NCBI GenBank assembly: GCA_002104985.1
Contig: MCGO01000013.1
Location: forward strand, 496,001 to 560,000
Length of the DNA: 64,000 nt
From: Rhizoclosmatium globosum
Lineage: Eukaryota > Chytridiomycota > Chytridiomycetes > Chytridiales > Chytriomycetaceae
Direction of reading: 5' to 3'
A program made the position numbers and the translations under genes. The notes under the pieces were generated by a model that had not been told where the DNA came from, did not search any database, and saw only the letters and a list, made by a program, of their open reading frames with translations. The stretch's first letter is position 1; every line of letters starts with the position of its first letter. This document shows positions 11,081-23,180 of this stretch, one piece after another.

Positions 11081-12072
11081 ATGGAAGACTGCGACAGTAG
11101 CTTTAGTTCTATTGGCTCCATCGACTCAGGCATGACTACACAGGATTTGTATTCTCCGACTTTAACGCTCTTTGATCCGCTTTCTCCAAGTCTTCTCAGT
11201 CGGCAATGGCAGTTCGAGGCTGTTCCACATGCAAACTCAGATCCTCGCTCACATGAAGTTTTTCTTGGCAGCTTCCTGGATGGGATGAGTTTTGCTTTTA
11301 CGTCATTCCCAGCTTCAGTCTATCCTTTCCACGATACGAACCAATTTCTCTCAATGTCGCTTCCGGAATGGTCAGACTCAAACGAAGCGGTTCTGTTATC
11401 TGGTTGCCAGAACTGCCACACCATTCAAACTCCCGATCTCCCATCTCCAAAACAAGAATTGAATGATCTGACTGGATCATTTACCGACACTAAAGGTATG
11501 TTCAATCCCCATATTGTAACTTGTTCTAATATATACTGAAAGACTGGCCCCCAATGATTTCCGACTCATCAACTGCAACAGCAACTGACTCCAAACAGAA
11601 CCTCAATGAGACCGTAGCATTGACCACTCCTTCCGATTCAACACTATACATCCGCCCCACAAAACGAACTTCGGCTCCAACTGACAAGAAATGCCATTTC
11701 CCAGGCTGCACACGGGTATTTACCAAGCTCGCCAACCTCAACGCACATTTTGCGACGCACACAGGCATCCGGGACTTCAAATGCAGAACTTGTTCAGCCA
11801 CATTTACAACAAAGAACCGTCTTGTGGTTCACGAGCGCGTTCACACAAACGAAAAGCCCTATACATGCGGAATACCTGGATGTTCATATGCAGCACGACA
11901 GAAATGTGCGTTGACAAGTCATATGATCACACATTTGACGGCGAAGGAGAAGGAGGCTTTGAAGGAACGGAATCAACGGACTGTTCCGTGTGATGAGTGT
12001 GGGCGACTGTACAAGAATCAAGAATCTCTGTCGCAACATGTGTGGAAGAAGCACAAACGATCAACTAATTAG
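11081..12072 (+). CDS. C2H2 zinc-finger protein, array gene 1
   Basis: Exons 11081-11495 and 11543-12072 (47-nt intron) give 314 residues. The first ~190 residues are Ser/Thr/Asp-rich without known domains. The C-terminal ~130 residues hold four fingers: CHFPGCTRVFTKLANLNAH, CRTCSATFTTKNRLVVH, then CGIPGCSYAARQKCALTSH, and after a Lys/Glu spacer CDECGRLYKNQESLSQH. A TNEKPY linker joins fingers 2 and 3. Proteins of this kind bind DNA in the nucleus; the target is unknown. This is the first of nine same-strand relatives. The chosen ATG is the first in frame after an A-rich leader; the frame is open further upstream. Confidence 0.85.
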
Positions 12073-13299
12073 ACTAATAAATATACCCAACTTAATAAGA
12101 ATCTTGTTTATTTAACGGAAAAAATTGGTGGATGGTGGCAAATCTAAAAGTTCTTTGGTTTTGACACATTCCCACAGAAAAAACAAACCAGAGATACGCA
12201 TTCTGAGAGATTCTGCAGCTTCGCAGTGAACGCGAATCTCTTGGGTCAACAAACCAATACTGCCAGCGAAGGCTAGGAGATCGGGGCTTGTCGGTCAAAA
12301 GGGTCGGAGGGTCAACCGACCGTTTGACATCTTGCACTGACATGTTTAAATTTGGTGCCATACTTCTCATCAAGTGAAGTTGTTATAAGTAAATACAGTA
12401 CCAGATTAAATTGGTTGTATGTCTCCAAGGAAGAGAATTTAAAAATGGTGCCCATGGAAATGAACAGAAAATGCGAGTGGTCAGTAGTTTCAGTAATCGG
12501 AGAAGCGAATCAAAGGATGAAATTTGTGGCAAGGGAAGCTTTTTCGGCTGCAACAAAGTCACATGTTGGAAAAACGTGTACCTTAGACACCAACGTTTAA
12601 TATTTAACAATAAGTTTGCAAGAAACTCTTACGAAATTTTGATCCGTATATATGTTTACGCAGGAATTGTGTTTTCATGGACGTTGTCTTGAACGTAAGT
12701 GACATAAGTTAAGTTCAACCCAGGTGCCCCAGCCAATTAAATTCTAAACACAAGATCCAAGACAAAAGGGTCCATATTGTTTGAAGTATAGTATTCAGGC
12801 CAATAACGAGTCTGTGAATCATATGAAGCCATCATTTGGTTCTGTAATTGATTTGTACCGTATCGAAGTTGTTTCACCCAGTAAAATGTCTCGAACCTGT
12901 TCTTTTTTAAAACGTTGAAACTTCAATTTATGCTGAGTAGTTATGCGTAGAATAATTTCGCCTTATTTCAAACTCAATTCCCAAGATGTCTGGATTTTGT
13001 GTTCAAGTTTTTGGCTTTGAAGGAGATCCTTGCTTTCCCTCACAGAGATCAGTCACTCAAAAATGGAGCGATTCGCACACTTTATACTTTGAAAGTATCG
13101 GTTACTCTTCTAGATCTTATTTTGTATTAAGTCAGCCTCTAAACTATCTTGTTTCAATACCGTGTTACCTCCGCATTTCTTCGGCTCCTGTTCGGTTAGC
13201 ACCGAGAGCGGTGTTTCCCGAAGGCTTCTCCACCGCGCCTCGCCCTTTATAAGAGAATCGGAAAAAGAAAGTCCGCTGAAAACTTCAAACTGAAACAAC
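12073..13299. other. 1.2-kb intergenic spacer in the zinc-finger array
   Basis: No convincing gene on either strand. The short frames (for example minus 12092-12373 and plus 12352-12600) lack recognisable motifs or splice partners. The stretch is A/T-rich around 12600-12970. A TTTATAAG near the right end fits the promoter of the next gene. Confidence 0.5.
13248..13253 (+). promoter_or_regulatory. TATA-like element of array gene 2
   Basis: TATAAG within CCCTTTATAAGAG lies 47 bases upstream of the ATG at 13300, directly after a GC-rich stretch. Spacing fits a TATA box with a short leader. Confidence 0.4.
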
Positions 13300-14346
13300 A
13301 TGGCATCGTCAGAGCGTCCAACGCGTAGTCTGAGTTCCAAGAGCACTCAAGTCCACCAGTATGCTTCAGGTACTGTTGCAAAACAACCCTCGAACTTGGT
13401 ACCAACCATGACGTCGACATCCTCCAGTTCTCTGCTCTCCACACTACACTTGCCAGACAATATGATCTCTAAGGGCGTGAACCCAATGAACTTGAATTTG
13501 TTGCCGAATGTGGCAACCTTCAACTCGGGCGGTCCAGCCACTACTGCTCTGCCTTCTCCTGATGTCTACTGGTTCCAAAATAGTCTGCTTTCTACGTTTA
13601 ACTCTCAGCTGATGGTGCTCGACGATTGCCCAGCACTTTCATTACCTTATAGTGGCCTGATGCCCACATTTGCCACTGAGGCTCCATTCAATATGTTCTT
13701 CAACGACAACATCGATCTTAGAATGGAATCATTCGATACCACAACGTTCATCGATCCTTCGTTGCAACTTAATGTTCCGATTGAAGCCACAAGAACTACC
13801 ACCTCCGGCGCTGCCTTTACTACAATGCTGGATTCATTAACGCACATGTACAATGATATGCATGCTCCCAATGTGCTCACTCAATACACCCCTAATTTGC
13901 TGTCACCAAGCCCAAGTACTTCAGAATCAGAATTCACCATCGTGTATGATAAGAAGTGTGAATATCCAGGATGTGGAAGGGCCTTCTCAAAAGTCTCAAA
14001 TCTCAGGACACACATGCTAAGCCACAATGGCGAACGACCGTTTGCCTGCAACGAATGTGACAAGGCATTCACCACCAATAATCGTCTTAAAGTTCATAAA
14101 CGAAGCCATACTGGTGAAAAGCCGTTCAAGTGCGATTTTCCCGGATGTAGTTATGCATCAAAACAAAAGTGCGGTCTGTCCAGTCATCAATTGAGGCACT
14201 TGCCGAAAGCGGAAAAGAAGAAGCGAAGGCGTGAGAATGTCAAGACGGTGCCCTGTCTTGAGTGTGGTAAAATGTACAAATCGGAAGAAGCTCTGAAACA
14301 ACACGTTTGGAAAGAGCATAAAAAGAAGGCTACAGGTGCCTTATAA
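13300..14346 (+). CDS. C2H2 zinc-finger protein, array gene 2
   Basis: A single exon of 348 residues, intronless unlike most array members. Residues 1-~220 are Ser/Thr/Asn/Met-rich with no known domain. Fingers start at about residue 224: [55 protein letters not shown] and the spaced C-terminal CLECGKMYKSEEALKQH. NGERPF and TGEKPF linkers separate the first three. A TATAAG box sits 47 bases upstream. Its finger module is closest by eye to array gene 3, which begins only 150 bases downstream, suggesting a recent local duplication with intron gain or loss. Confidence 0.9.
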   Translation: MASSERPTRSLSSKSTQVHQYASGTVAKQPSNLVPTMTSTSSSSLLSTLHLPDNMISKGVNPMNLNLLPNVATFNSGGPATTALPSPDVYWFQNSLLSTFNSQLMVLDDCPALSLPYSGLMPTFATEAPFNMFFNDNIDLRMESFDTTTFIDPSLQLNVPIEATRTTTSGAAFTTMLDSLTHMYNDMHAPNVLTQYTPNLLSPSPSTSESEFTIVYDKKCEYPGCGRAFSKVSNLRTHMLSHNGERPFACNECDKAFTTNNRLKVHKRSHTGEKPFKCDFPGCSYASKQKCGLSSHQLRHLPKAEKKKRRRENVKTVPCLECGKMYKSEEALKQHVWKEHKKKATGAL

Positions 14347-14495
14347 TGCATTGTTATCTTGGTCACTTGTCAAATAAATAATAGTTCTCTTTTCTGAAAG
14401 GTTCTTTTTTGCGGAAAACATCGAAGTTCAGCTTTTTCCACCTTCTTTCCAGACGCCTTTGTCGCAGCACCTCCGACAGCACTTTGTCCTTTCTT

Positions 14496-15956
14496 ATGTC
14501 CGCCTTAAGCCAAATAGGTGTACCAATATCTGAATGCGATGCCGGGCCGGGGCTGCACTTTGACACCAGCCACGTCAGCCAGACCAGAGCCCTTTTCGCC
14601 CATTCGCCAAGTGTCGCCGCTGTTGCTTCAGCAGATACTGCGCAGAAAAGCCACGGCTCTTCGGCGATAACCTCGGACTCGTCCGCCGGCTCAAACCTTA
14701 ATAACCCAATAACACAAATCACCCGTTCCTCTCCGCATCAAGCATATCCAACAAGTGAACTTGAATCCTCCAAACAAACTGAAGATATTAATGTGCAGTC
14801 GCTCGGATCTCCTGTCTTGAATGACTATGGGTGGCCATGTAATCAACCGTCAAAACCTTCTCTCAATGATACCTCGGCTTCCAGACTCAACCAGACAACC
14901 CAAAACACTGGCTTCGACCGCTGGCTGTCCTTAATTGACGCTGCTGCTGAATTATCAATGCTTGCTGCCCATCCAGCCTCACCATCAGCTGAACTCGACA
15001 AGAACGCCTCACTGACTACAAATCCCGCTTCACCCGTCAATTTAAACGAAGGTATTAACATATAAATGCAGCATTTTTAATCGATTGCTCACCCTTTTAC
15101 TCAGAACCAGTCAAAAGCGAAGTCCATCCTCTGATGCATGATACATCTCCAATGTTTTCTAATTCCGAGCCTACTTCTTCTAGCATTACCGTAAACGAGG
15201 CTACACAAAAAAATAATAGTTTGTGGTTACCGAATGTATCGCTGCGTATCGCTCCGTCAGCTGAACCATGGAGTGAAACGACCACCATTGGAAATCACCG
15301 AATTGAAGGATACTCAAATGCTGGCTGTATTGAAAACGCTCATGAATCGATGTATGCCAAAGGAGATCATGTTGTCTATCGTTCAGGTATTCTCATCGTA
15401 TCTCGAAAACTTCTGTTGTCTAATATAATCTTCTCCAGTCTCAGTTGATTCGGAATCACTTCTGAAGCCCAAACCTTCTTCAAGCAACTTGCCCCGAAAC
15501 AAAATCTGTGCACATCCAGGCTGCGAAAGGGCCTTTACAAAACTTGCAAACCTGAAAGCGCATATGCTGACCCATAACGGCGAACGTCCGTTTGCGTGTG
15601 ATTTGTGTGATAAAGCGTTCACGACAAAGAATCGACTCAAAGTTCACCAACGCGGGTAAGTGCGAAATATCTTTCCTGTTCAATGCCCTTCCCGACAATG
15701 CTAATAGAATTCCTATTTAACCGGTCTTGGTAGACACACAAACGAGAAACCATATAAGTGCGACTTCCCGGGCTGTGATTATGCATCGAAACAAAAATGC
15801 GGTCTATCGAGTCATATGCAACGCCATTTACCAGCTCAAGTCAAGAAAGCGTTGCGAAAAGAGTCGAAAAAGACTGTCCCGTGCCGAGAATGCGGAAAGT
15901 TGTACAAGACGGAAGAAGCGGCCTATCAGCATCAAAGGAAGGAACACGAGAAATAA
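14496..15956 (+). CDS. C2H2 zinc-finger protein, array gene 3
   Basis: Four exons: 14496-15051, 15105-15386, 15439-15655 and 15734-15956, totalling 425 residues in one frame. The third exon could also begin at 15445, as two AGs six bases apart both keep frame. The N-terminal ~270 residues are Ser/Ala/Asn-rich. Fingers: [36 protein letters not shown] (the intron splits the following HTNEKPY linker), [19 protein letters not shown] and [17 protein letters not shown]. The last exon has no start codon of its own and was recovered by splicing (GCGG/GTAAGT, TTGGTAG/ACAC). Confidence 0.85.
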
Positions 15957-16122
15957 ATTTATTAGCAAACGGAATCTCCGGGTAATTTTCGTGTGGGTTG
16001 TGGCGGGCTTTTTGTATTTGAGTTTTTCCAAGTGCGGAGACAGATCGGAAATTAGCCAGCCTCGTTTTCCACTAGCTTCCTCTCAGTAGCCTTTAAAACT
16101 CTTAAACTTTCTATTCAAAACG

Positions 16123-17220
16123 ATGGATTCGCAATATTCCCGTCTGGAAGGGAAAGACAAGGCTGACAGCTCATTGGCACTGTCAAACAGTTGGCAGTTC
16201 CCACAGCTGCGAGCATCGCCTGCGTTCGATGACAGCCCCGAATCGATTGTTTCAACATCAGACAACATCTCAAAGTCCGTTAGTTCAAGCTCGTCTGATT
16301 CAACAGAACGTCCAACACTTCCTCCCTTCAACACCATACTTCTGCCACAAACCCAACCAAATCATGATTATGTTCACAATGAATACTTCTTGAAGAGTCG
16401 TCCTGAATATCCGAGAGGTCACACTTCAGTGGAGGCTGGTCCATCTAAAAACCACCATGATCCCAATCATTTACCGCAATATGATCAACCAGTCTCTTCG
16501 AAAGACAACCATCATTATCGAACAATACCTGTAGCTTATAGTTATAGCCACCCTTATCATCGCATACCTCTTCAACAACCGTATTCATGCGGACAACGCC
16601 AAACAGACGCAGCTTTTGCAACTCCCACTCCCGTTCACTCGTATCCTCCCGTATATTATTCATCCCCGCATTCTATCAATCAAAATCGTGAATTAGCACT
16701 GCACGAGCTGGAATACAGTCAAGGTAACTCTAGTCACATCCTTTCCCCTCCACCTCTAAAACATAACAAATTAGACAGCTCATCTCCACACGAAAAGGAC
16801 TGGAAGAACATTTGCGATTACCCAGGCTGCGGTCGTCGATTCCCCAAACTCGCGAACCTGAAAGTTCATGTCTCCGTTCATACAGGCGTTCGACAGTTCA
16901 AATGCACGTATTGTCCAGCCGCCTTTACGACCCGAAATCGACTCACGATCCATGAACGGAATCACACGAATGAGAAGCCGTACGTGTGTAATTATCCCGG
17001 TTGTCAATACGCCACAAAACAAAAATGCGGCCTGACGAGCCACAAGCTAACGCACATGACTCATGAAGAAAAGGAAGCGGTGCGGAAGGAGGCGAACGAG
17101 AAGAACTTGAAATGCCCTGATTGTGACAAATTTTATAAATCGTATGAAAGTCTGAATCAGCATTCTTGGCGAGATCATAAGAAATCAGCGTGTGTTGTTC
17201 CAAGGATTGTGCGAAAGTAG
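16123..17220 (+). CDS. C2H2 zinc-finger protein, array gene 4
   Basis: A single exon of 365 residues. The first ~225 residues are Ser/Pro/His/Tyr-rich and disordered-looking (SSSSDSTERPTLPP; many Tyr and His). The usual module follows: CDYPGCGRRFPKLANLKVH, CTYCPAAFTTRNRLTIH, CNYPGCQYATKQKCGLTSH, a Lys/Glu spacer and CPDCDKFYKSYESLNQH. The linker between fingers 2 and 3 is TNEKPY. It lies 166 bases after gene 3 on the same strand. AATAAA occurs about 105 bases past the stop. DNA-binding regulator by domain; no target is evident. Confidence 0.9.
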   Translation: MDSQYSRLEGKDKADSSLALSNSWQFPQLRASPAFDDSPESIVSTSDNISKSVSSSSSDSTERPTLPPFNTILLPQTQPNHDYVHNEYFLKSRPEYPRGHTSVEAGPSKNHHDPNHLPQYDQPVSSKDNHHYRTIPVAYSYSHPYHRIPLQQPYSCGQRQTDAAFATPTPVHSYPPVYYSSPHSINQNRELALHELEYSQGNSSHILSPPPLKHNKLDSSSPHEKDWKNICDYPGCGRRFPKLANLKVHVSVHTGVRQFKCTYCPAAFTTRNRLTIHERNHTNEKPYVCNYPGCQYATKQKCGLTSHKLTHMTHEEKEAVRKEANEKNLKCPDCDKFYKSYESLNQHSWRDHKKSACVVPRIVRK

Positions 17221-17549
17221 GCTTTGTGTGTTCAGCTTTTTTGAGTGTAATTCTGGGTGCTTGTCTCTTGAAGCAGACTGTTATCTCACCTGTACCTGAT
17301 TTGAGTGTGGATGACGTTTGGAGCAATAAACTATGTTAAATCAATTCCACTCTTATATAATCCTGTATGTATACCTGGAGTAACCTTTAGGTGTTGTGTA
17401 TTATTTTCACTGCCTTGGCTCAGTGAAAGTAAGAGTTCGGCACGGATGGAGCAAAAAAAATTAAGCAAAATCTCTCAATTGTAGGTCCAACCTTGCACTT
17501 TTCCCTCATAAGCTAATTACCCACATTGAACCGTTACAGTGTGCAAACA
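17221..17549 (+). other. Short intergenic region with poly(A) signal
   Basis: About 330 bases between array genes 4 and 5. GCAATAAACT at about 17322-17331 is a likely polyadenylation signal for gene 4. An A-rich run at about 17454-17470 precedes gene 5. I see no gene. Confidence 0.5.
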
Positions 17550-18670
17550 ATGTTCACTCAAGACTCATCTCGTGCCGCCTACCTGCACTCTGTTGCAACT
17601 CAAGCCAACAAGCGTGGTCATAACCCACATCTGCCTTCCCCTCCGTACACAATCCCACCGAACGCGTATTCACTTCCGCTTAATCCAACTGATCTACGGG
17701 AACTGGGGTCCAACATGCTCAACTCTCATCTCCAATGGAACTCTTACCCGCCTCTGGCACAACTGGCTCCACTAGCTCCACCACCATCGTATCACTCTTA
17801 CTCAACCACTCCGTCTCTTCCACCACACTACCCTCGACTACCACCTTGGGGCCCATTTCCCCAACCACCACCGCCCCAATTTCATCGTCCCCCAAGCTAC
17901 AACTTTGGCGCACAGAGCACAGCTTTATTGAACGCGCAAGGAAAGAAGTCAAAGCAAGCATTGAGTGTTGAGGTGGTGTCAAAACCCCCGTCGGGAGATT
18001 CTCTGGGTCGCTCGTAAGTGTTCAATCCCCTTATTCCCATGCTTGGCTTCCCTATCGAACACTTGTTTTGCTTGGTTCTTGTCTGATCGAACACTTTTCT
18101 GGATGGAAGAACATTTTTTTCTGGATGCTTGGCTTCCCCTTGATACTGAATTAACCTTGATTTTTAACCTTTCTCTTGTTGACTAGGTCTTCTGAGGAAA
18201 CAAATTCGGACGCTTCTTCTCCTACTTCTGTAACATCTTCTGCTTCGTCCACGAATGGGGTGCCTAAGCCTAGAAACAACTTTTGCACATATGAAGGATG
18301 CACGAAGGCGTTCCCAACGGCCGCGGCTCTTCGCTCTCACTTCCTCACTCACACGAAAGAGAAGCCATACAAATGCGACCTGTGCCCGAAAACGTACACG
18401 ACTAATAACCGCCTCGTTGTCCATCGACGTGACCATACGAACGAGAAGCCGTATCAGTGCGATTTCAGGGGCTGTGGTTATGCGGCGAAGCAGAAGTGCG
18501 GTTTGACGGCACATCAGCGTAAGCATTGGGATCCCCAAGATAAGATGCTGTTTCAGTTGACGAGTATTCGCACGCTTCCTTGTGCAAATTGCACCAAAGT
18601 TTTTAAGAATGAGGCATCAAGGGATCAACATTGCTGGAGGGAGCATGGGAAGCCACATGCGTCTGAGTGA
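17550..18670 (+). CDS. C2H2 zinc-finger protein, array gene 5
   Basis: Exons 17550-18013 and 18187-18670 give 315 residues; the 173-nt intron (CTC/GTAAGT to GACTAG) is long for this locus. The N-terminal half is Pro/Tyr/His-rich (for example PPHYPRLPPWGPFPQPPPP). Fingers: CTYEGCTKAFPTAAALRSH, CDLCPKTYTTNNRLVVH, CDFRGCGYAAKQKCGLTAH, then CANCTKVFKNEASRDQH. Together with genes 6 and 9 it forms a subgroup by its FPTAAALRSH-type first finger. The W(D)PQDKMLFQLTSIRTLPC spacer is shared closely with gene 6 only. Confidence 0.87.
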
Positions 18671-19965
18671 GATGTTGGGTAGGAAGCTGGTATTTATTTA
18701 GACTCTGTTTATTTTATTTTATTCTGTTGCATTCTCTTGCACACTTTCATGTACCTACCATTTTATGTTTCATTATTTATGTTTTCAGATTAGCTTAAAT
18801 TCATTGTATCAATAATTAACGTCGTTTTCTTATCACAACCTTGACTTGATTGCTGCTTGGCCTTGAACCTCAATGATTACACTGCTTCGACGGGATTTAA
18901 GTGCAAACGAAAAGAAACAAACATTTGAATTCATTATGAAGGATAATGCACAGAGATGAGTTTCGGCGCAGATAAAGCGAAGTTTTGATGGAAATCGTAA
19001 TCTCCAAAAAGTATGCAATGAGGGGCTTTTCTTCGTCATTGAATCGAAACCAACAACTACTTGACATAATTTCATTCAATGTATGGATAGTCACTATATT
19101 GCGCCCTTGTTATATTCGGCTCAATCACCATACCAGACCAAAATAGGTAGACCAATCAGATTGTTCCACAATTTTGTTACTAGGTCAACCAATGAGAAAA
19201 CACCCAGCAACTGTGACCGCTCCACTTCACCGACGCTTCTCGAAATTTGTGTATAGCTTAATAAATACGTTTCGAACATCTTATTAAATTTTGAGAAGGT
19301 TTGAGAAAGAACTGAAGTTACGGCATTGAGTTGTGGCTCAAGCACAATCCCAATGACTGTAGTCATGGATATCGCTCCAAAAGCTACCAAAAGCTACGGA
19401 AATGCTACATTTATTTATTCAAACACACTCATATTCTCAGAATAGGCCCGAACTTCACGGTTCTCCTTAAATTGTTCAGGACCCTCGCGCCACTCCGGAA
19501 CTGCACCGAATACGACTACAAATAGTATTTCAGCCAGTTTAAAATTACTCACACGCCTTATCTTTTCAGTGGCTACTTCGCAAACTGTACCGTTCTCGCG
19601 GTAGATTCTCGATTAATCCTACTTTTTCAAGTTCTAACATCAGCTGACAAAGTCATAATAAACGACATGTTCTATTGCAATAAACATATATATTCTCGAA
19701 TTTTACACTTGTTATATTGTGTTAAGGAGTCATCAAGCTCACAATGAACGGAGTGAATCCAACCAACACACCACCAAAACACTCTCAAACATTCCAGTTT
19801 ACAGAAGGAGCTAACTGTTTCTATTTTTCGCGCTTCTTATTATCTATATTCCAAATCCCCTCTCTTTTTCCTTCTTTCTTCTTACTCTTTTCAAGTTGAG
19901 CTGGACCGGTACGGGAATTGAGCCTTATATTCCTCCTTGAAAAAAAGGTGTCTAAACACGCGCGC
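18671..19965. other. 1.3-kb intergenic spacer in the zinc-finger array
   Basis: No gene recognised. Short minus-strand frames at about 18833-19094 and 19121-19390 lack recognisable motifs. The stretch is A/T-rich throughout (TTTATTTATT near 18690-18720; TATATAT near 19688). Just before the next gene it becomes pyrimidine-rich (CCCCTCTCTTTTTCCTTC near 19856), which may be a promoter or leader feature. Confidence 0.5.
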
Positions 19966-21300
19966 ATGGTCTCATTGCACAATTCCAAGGGTGAAGCCAT
20001 TTTGCCGCAACTTTTCTTCCAAGATCTTGAAGCTGAAGAACATCGCCCCATGCCTTCTAAGTTGCCTCAATCAGTTATGAATGCAGAAGAGTACGACTTC
20101 TTCGAACACCTCACACTGCTTGCTTCCTCGAACCAGCCACAGTCACGCAACGACATGGAAGCACAGCAGCAGATTCCAACTGACGTAACTCAGTTCAACC
20201 TTGAGAGTACTGGACGGGAATCAGCTTCCACGGGAATGCAACGACAAGCGGCAGTATTCGCACCTTGGGGTCCGGCAGCTGTGGCAAATGAACCTTCTCT
20301 CTTACTACAGCACCAAAGCCACTTCTCCCAACCAATGTTCAACGCGTTTCCAGTTTGGCAGCAATCTACAACCTCAGCAGCCTCGACGCCTCTCTTCGTG
20401 TCTCCCCTCTTGACCCCAACCTTCAACGCAACAGAGGAGATCGGGTCCACTTCCGTTGAACAACAACTTCAGCTACCCTGGAATTTCTTTGACTCTCTTC
20501 CACCGACTACAGCTCCACCACAACCTCCAAACTATAACTACGTTCCTCCTGCCACGGGTTTCTTCCGGTCTCGACAAAACAGTTTGGCCGAGTCCCTCCC
20601 AGAGTAAGTGTGTGTGTGTGTCCAGAAACACGTTTGTTGTTCAGCGCTTGGGTAACTGTGCTTGGCACTTACGCGATTCAGAAAAACCCTCCTTTTCTGC
20701 TCCCAACACTGACTCTTGCCCGCCACCTGTCATAGATAACGTTACTCACTTTTGTTGGATTTTTTAGGTCTCCGGCTTGTAGCAGTTCAAGTGCTAGTAA
20801 CGATGAATCATCGTCAGGATCTTCATCACAACAGAAGAGTAAAGCGAATGCGTGCACTCATCCAGGATGTAACAAGGCGTTTCCAACGGGTGCTGCATTG
20901 AAGTCTCATATCCTTATGCATACAGGTACCAACTGCATTTGTCATGCAAAATGTATTAAAAGGCTTGTAAACTATTAAAGGTGATAGACCGTTCCAATGC
21001 AGTGTGCCTAACTGTGGTAAAGCTTACACGACAAATAACCGTCTAAACATTCATATGCGCGACCATACGAACGAAAAACCGTATGTGTGTGACTATCCTG
21101 GCTGTTCGTACGCGGCCAAACAGAAATGTGGCTTAACTGCTCACAAACGGCGTCATTTGGATCCAGAGGACAAAATCTTGTTTCAACTCACAAGCCTTCG
21201 AACTGTTCCTTGCAGTTACTGTAACCGGGTGTATAAGAGTGCCTCGTCTAGGGATCAGCATTCGTGGAGGGAGCACGGAAAGGGAGCTGTTGACGCGTAA
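19966..21300 (+). CDS. C2H2 zinc-finger protein, array gene 6
   Basis: Exons 19966-20603, 20768-20925 and 20981-21300 give 371 residues. The first donor is immediately followed by a (GT)n tract. The N-terminal ~215 residues are Gln/Pro/Ser-rich, followed by an acidic-serine linker. Fingers: CTHPGCNKAFPTGAALKSH (intron 2 falls in the following HTGDRPF linker), CSVPNCGKAYTTNNRLNIH, CDYPGCSYAAKQKCGLTAH, then CSYCNRVYKSASSRDQH. Finger 2 uses C-x4-C, whereas other array members use C-x2-C here. The spacer DPEDKILFQLTSLRTVPC marks it as sister to gene 5. An earlier start is unlikely: the frame upstream has no ATG nearby. Confidence 0.85.
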
Positions 21301-21542
21301 CCGAATGCTTTGTAATCATTCAAGGAGTTGTTTTGGCCGGACCATTGACTCCATTTTCAGTTTTGTTTCGTTTTACATTATCTAATTTTGTTGAATATTT
21401 AAGTTATTCTGGTATGCTAACTTGACTAAAGTATCCTTAATGAACAGTGTTACTTGGGTTCATCACCAGTTTTTTTCTCGTTTTTCAAGTTCTGCGACAA
21501 GAAAAGGGGCGAACCTGGTTGTAACAAGTCTTGTCCCAGTCT

Positions 21543-23024
21543 ATGACATCGCCTATGAGCGCCCACGCCGACCTAGACCACAGCCGCCTTGCTAGGGTCC
21601 CACACTTTGGGCCAGCGTCGATGTATCCGTTTGTACCTGGGCCAATGGATGAAGAGGAAGGACCCAATGAAGCTAATGAAGGAGGACACCATAAGCTTCC
21701 CCATCCCACATCAAACTACTTTCCAAATCCAAATCCAAATCCAAATCAAGTCAAGTGCGAGGCCTTTGGTGTTCCCGCAACAACCTTGGACAGCACCACC
21801 ACCAACCCACCACCACCGCCTCCTTCGCAGCTACAGCCTCAGCCACAGCCCCAAACACAGTCCCAAACCAGCTTTGAAGCGCCGTACAAGACCCGCATCG
21901 ACGCCCTGATCCATCTTCTCGAAGACGAAGTCGAATCAGTCGTTCGTTCTTCGACAAAGACGCCACCCCTTCCTCCCACTTCCCCTCTTCAGCCTAACCA
22001 TCAATCCTATGATCAGCAACACAACCTCTTTCTTCCTACTACAGTCGTAGCGAGCAGCAGCCAGCCTGCAACGCCCCAACCTCATCCGGAAATCGAACCA
22101 CAACTCCAACAAAGGCTTGGTGCGTACCCACCCCGCCTCCCCAATTTATTTTCAAACCTTAACATTCATTGTTTGTGTCTTATCTATATCACAATCAGAT
22201 ACTTCCTTGAATCGCCGTTTCAAGTGTACACATGCGGGTTGTACCAAGGCTTTCCCCACTCCAAAAGGCCTCGAATCACATCTATCAACGCATCTGGACA
22301 AACCCATCGAATATGCGTGTGAAGTGTGTGACCACACATTCAACTCTAAATACCGATTGAAGGTGAGTTTGACAGTTTTGAAATCCACACAATAGATATC
22401 TAAATTGGGTTCGACATTCGGAAAAATATTGAACAGGCGCACATGGCCGTTCATGACGACCTCCCCTTCAAATGCGACAGCATCGGATGCACGTTTGCTA
22501 CATCAATAGAAGCCAAACTGATTGCGCACACCAAGAAACATAATCGGGATCGAGGAAGGGAGATTTGCGATTTTCCTGGATGTGGAAGGAGTTTTCAAAA
22601 ACTGGCGAATTTGAAGGTGCATCAGTTGATACATACGGGTGAACGGGAGTTTCGGTGTGAGACTTGTGGCGTTGCGTTTACGACAAAGAATCGATTGAAA
22701 GTTGTGAGTATACCTATTTGTTGTCTATTTGTCCTTTTGTGTAGGTGCATATTTTAATTTCAAACTCACGAGCAGCATGAACGGGATCATACTGGGGAAC
22801 GGCCTTATGTGTGTGATCATCCTGGATGTGGATACGCGGCGAAACAGAAATGCGCACTGACGAGTCACCTTATGCGACATATGGATGCAGAAGAAAAGAA
22901 GGCGTGGAAAGAAAAGAATGAAAAGAAGTTGCCGTGTCCTGAGTGCGGCAAGTTTTACAAGTCGTTGGAATCCCTCAATCAGCATTCGTGGAAAGCGCAT
23001 AAGCATGGAGCAGAACTGGAATGA
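21543..23024 (+). CDS. C2H2 zinc-finger protein, array gene 7, double finger module
   Basis: Four exons: 21543-22119, 22199-22362, 22437-22703 and 22776-23024, totalling 418 residues. The N-terminus contains a (NP)n run and Pro/Gln-rich blocks, then a predicted helix RIDALIHLLEDEVESVV similar to one in gene 9. Two finger sets follow: a diverged set (CTHAGCTKAFPTPKGLESH, CEVCDHTFNSKYRLKAH, CDSIGCTFATSIEAKLIAH) and the standard set ([72 protein letters not shown]). Seven fingers in all, apparently an internal duplication of the module. Both finger-2 copies end at an intron after RLK(V). Confidence 0.85.
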
Positions 23025-23180
23025 GCATCATGGATTTGTTTTTTTGGAAGGATGGTTGGGCAATTGTTTGACTTGATTTTTGGAATAGAGATTTGTGTTC
23101 ATTTGATTCATCGAGAATCGTAGAAGCTTGTCGACTGTTCAAGTCTTTTCGCGTTTTCAGGACTTGGCAAGCCGGCAAGA

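Noticed and set aside
12092..12373. 93-codon minus-strand frame in the array spacer
   Set aside because: Composition is irregular, and no homologous block or plausible intron continuation was found.
18833..19390. Overlapping minus-strand frames as a possible hidden gene
   Set aside because: Several mutually exclusive short frames, none with family features; consistent with random open frames in A/T-rich DNA.
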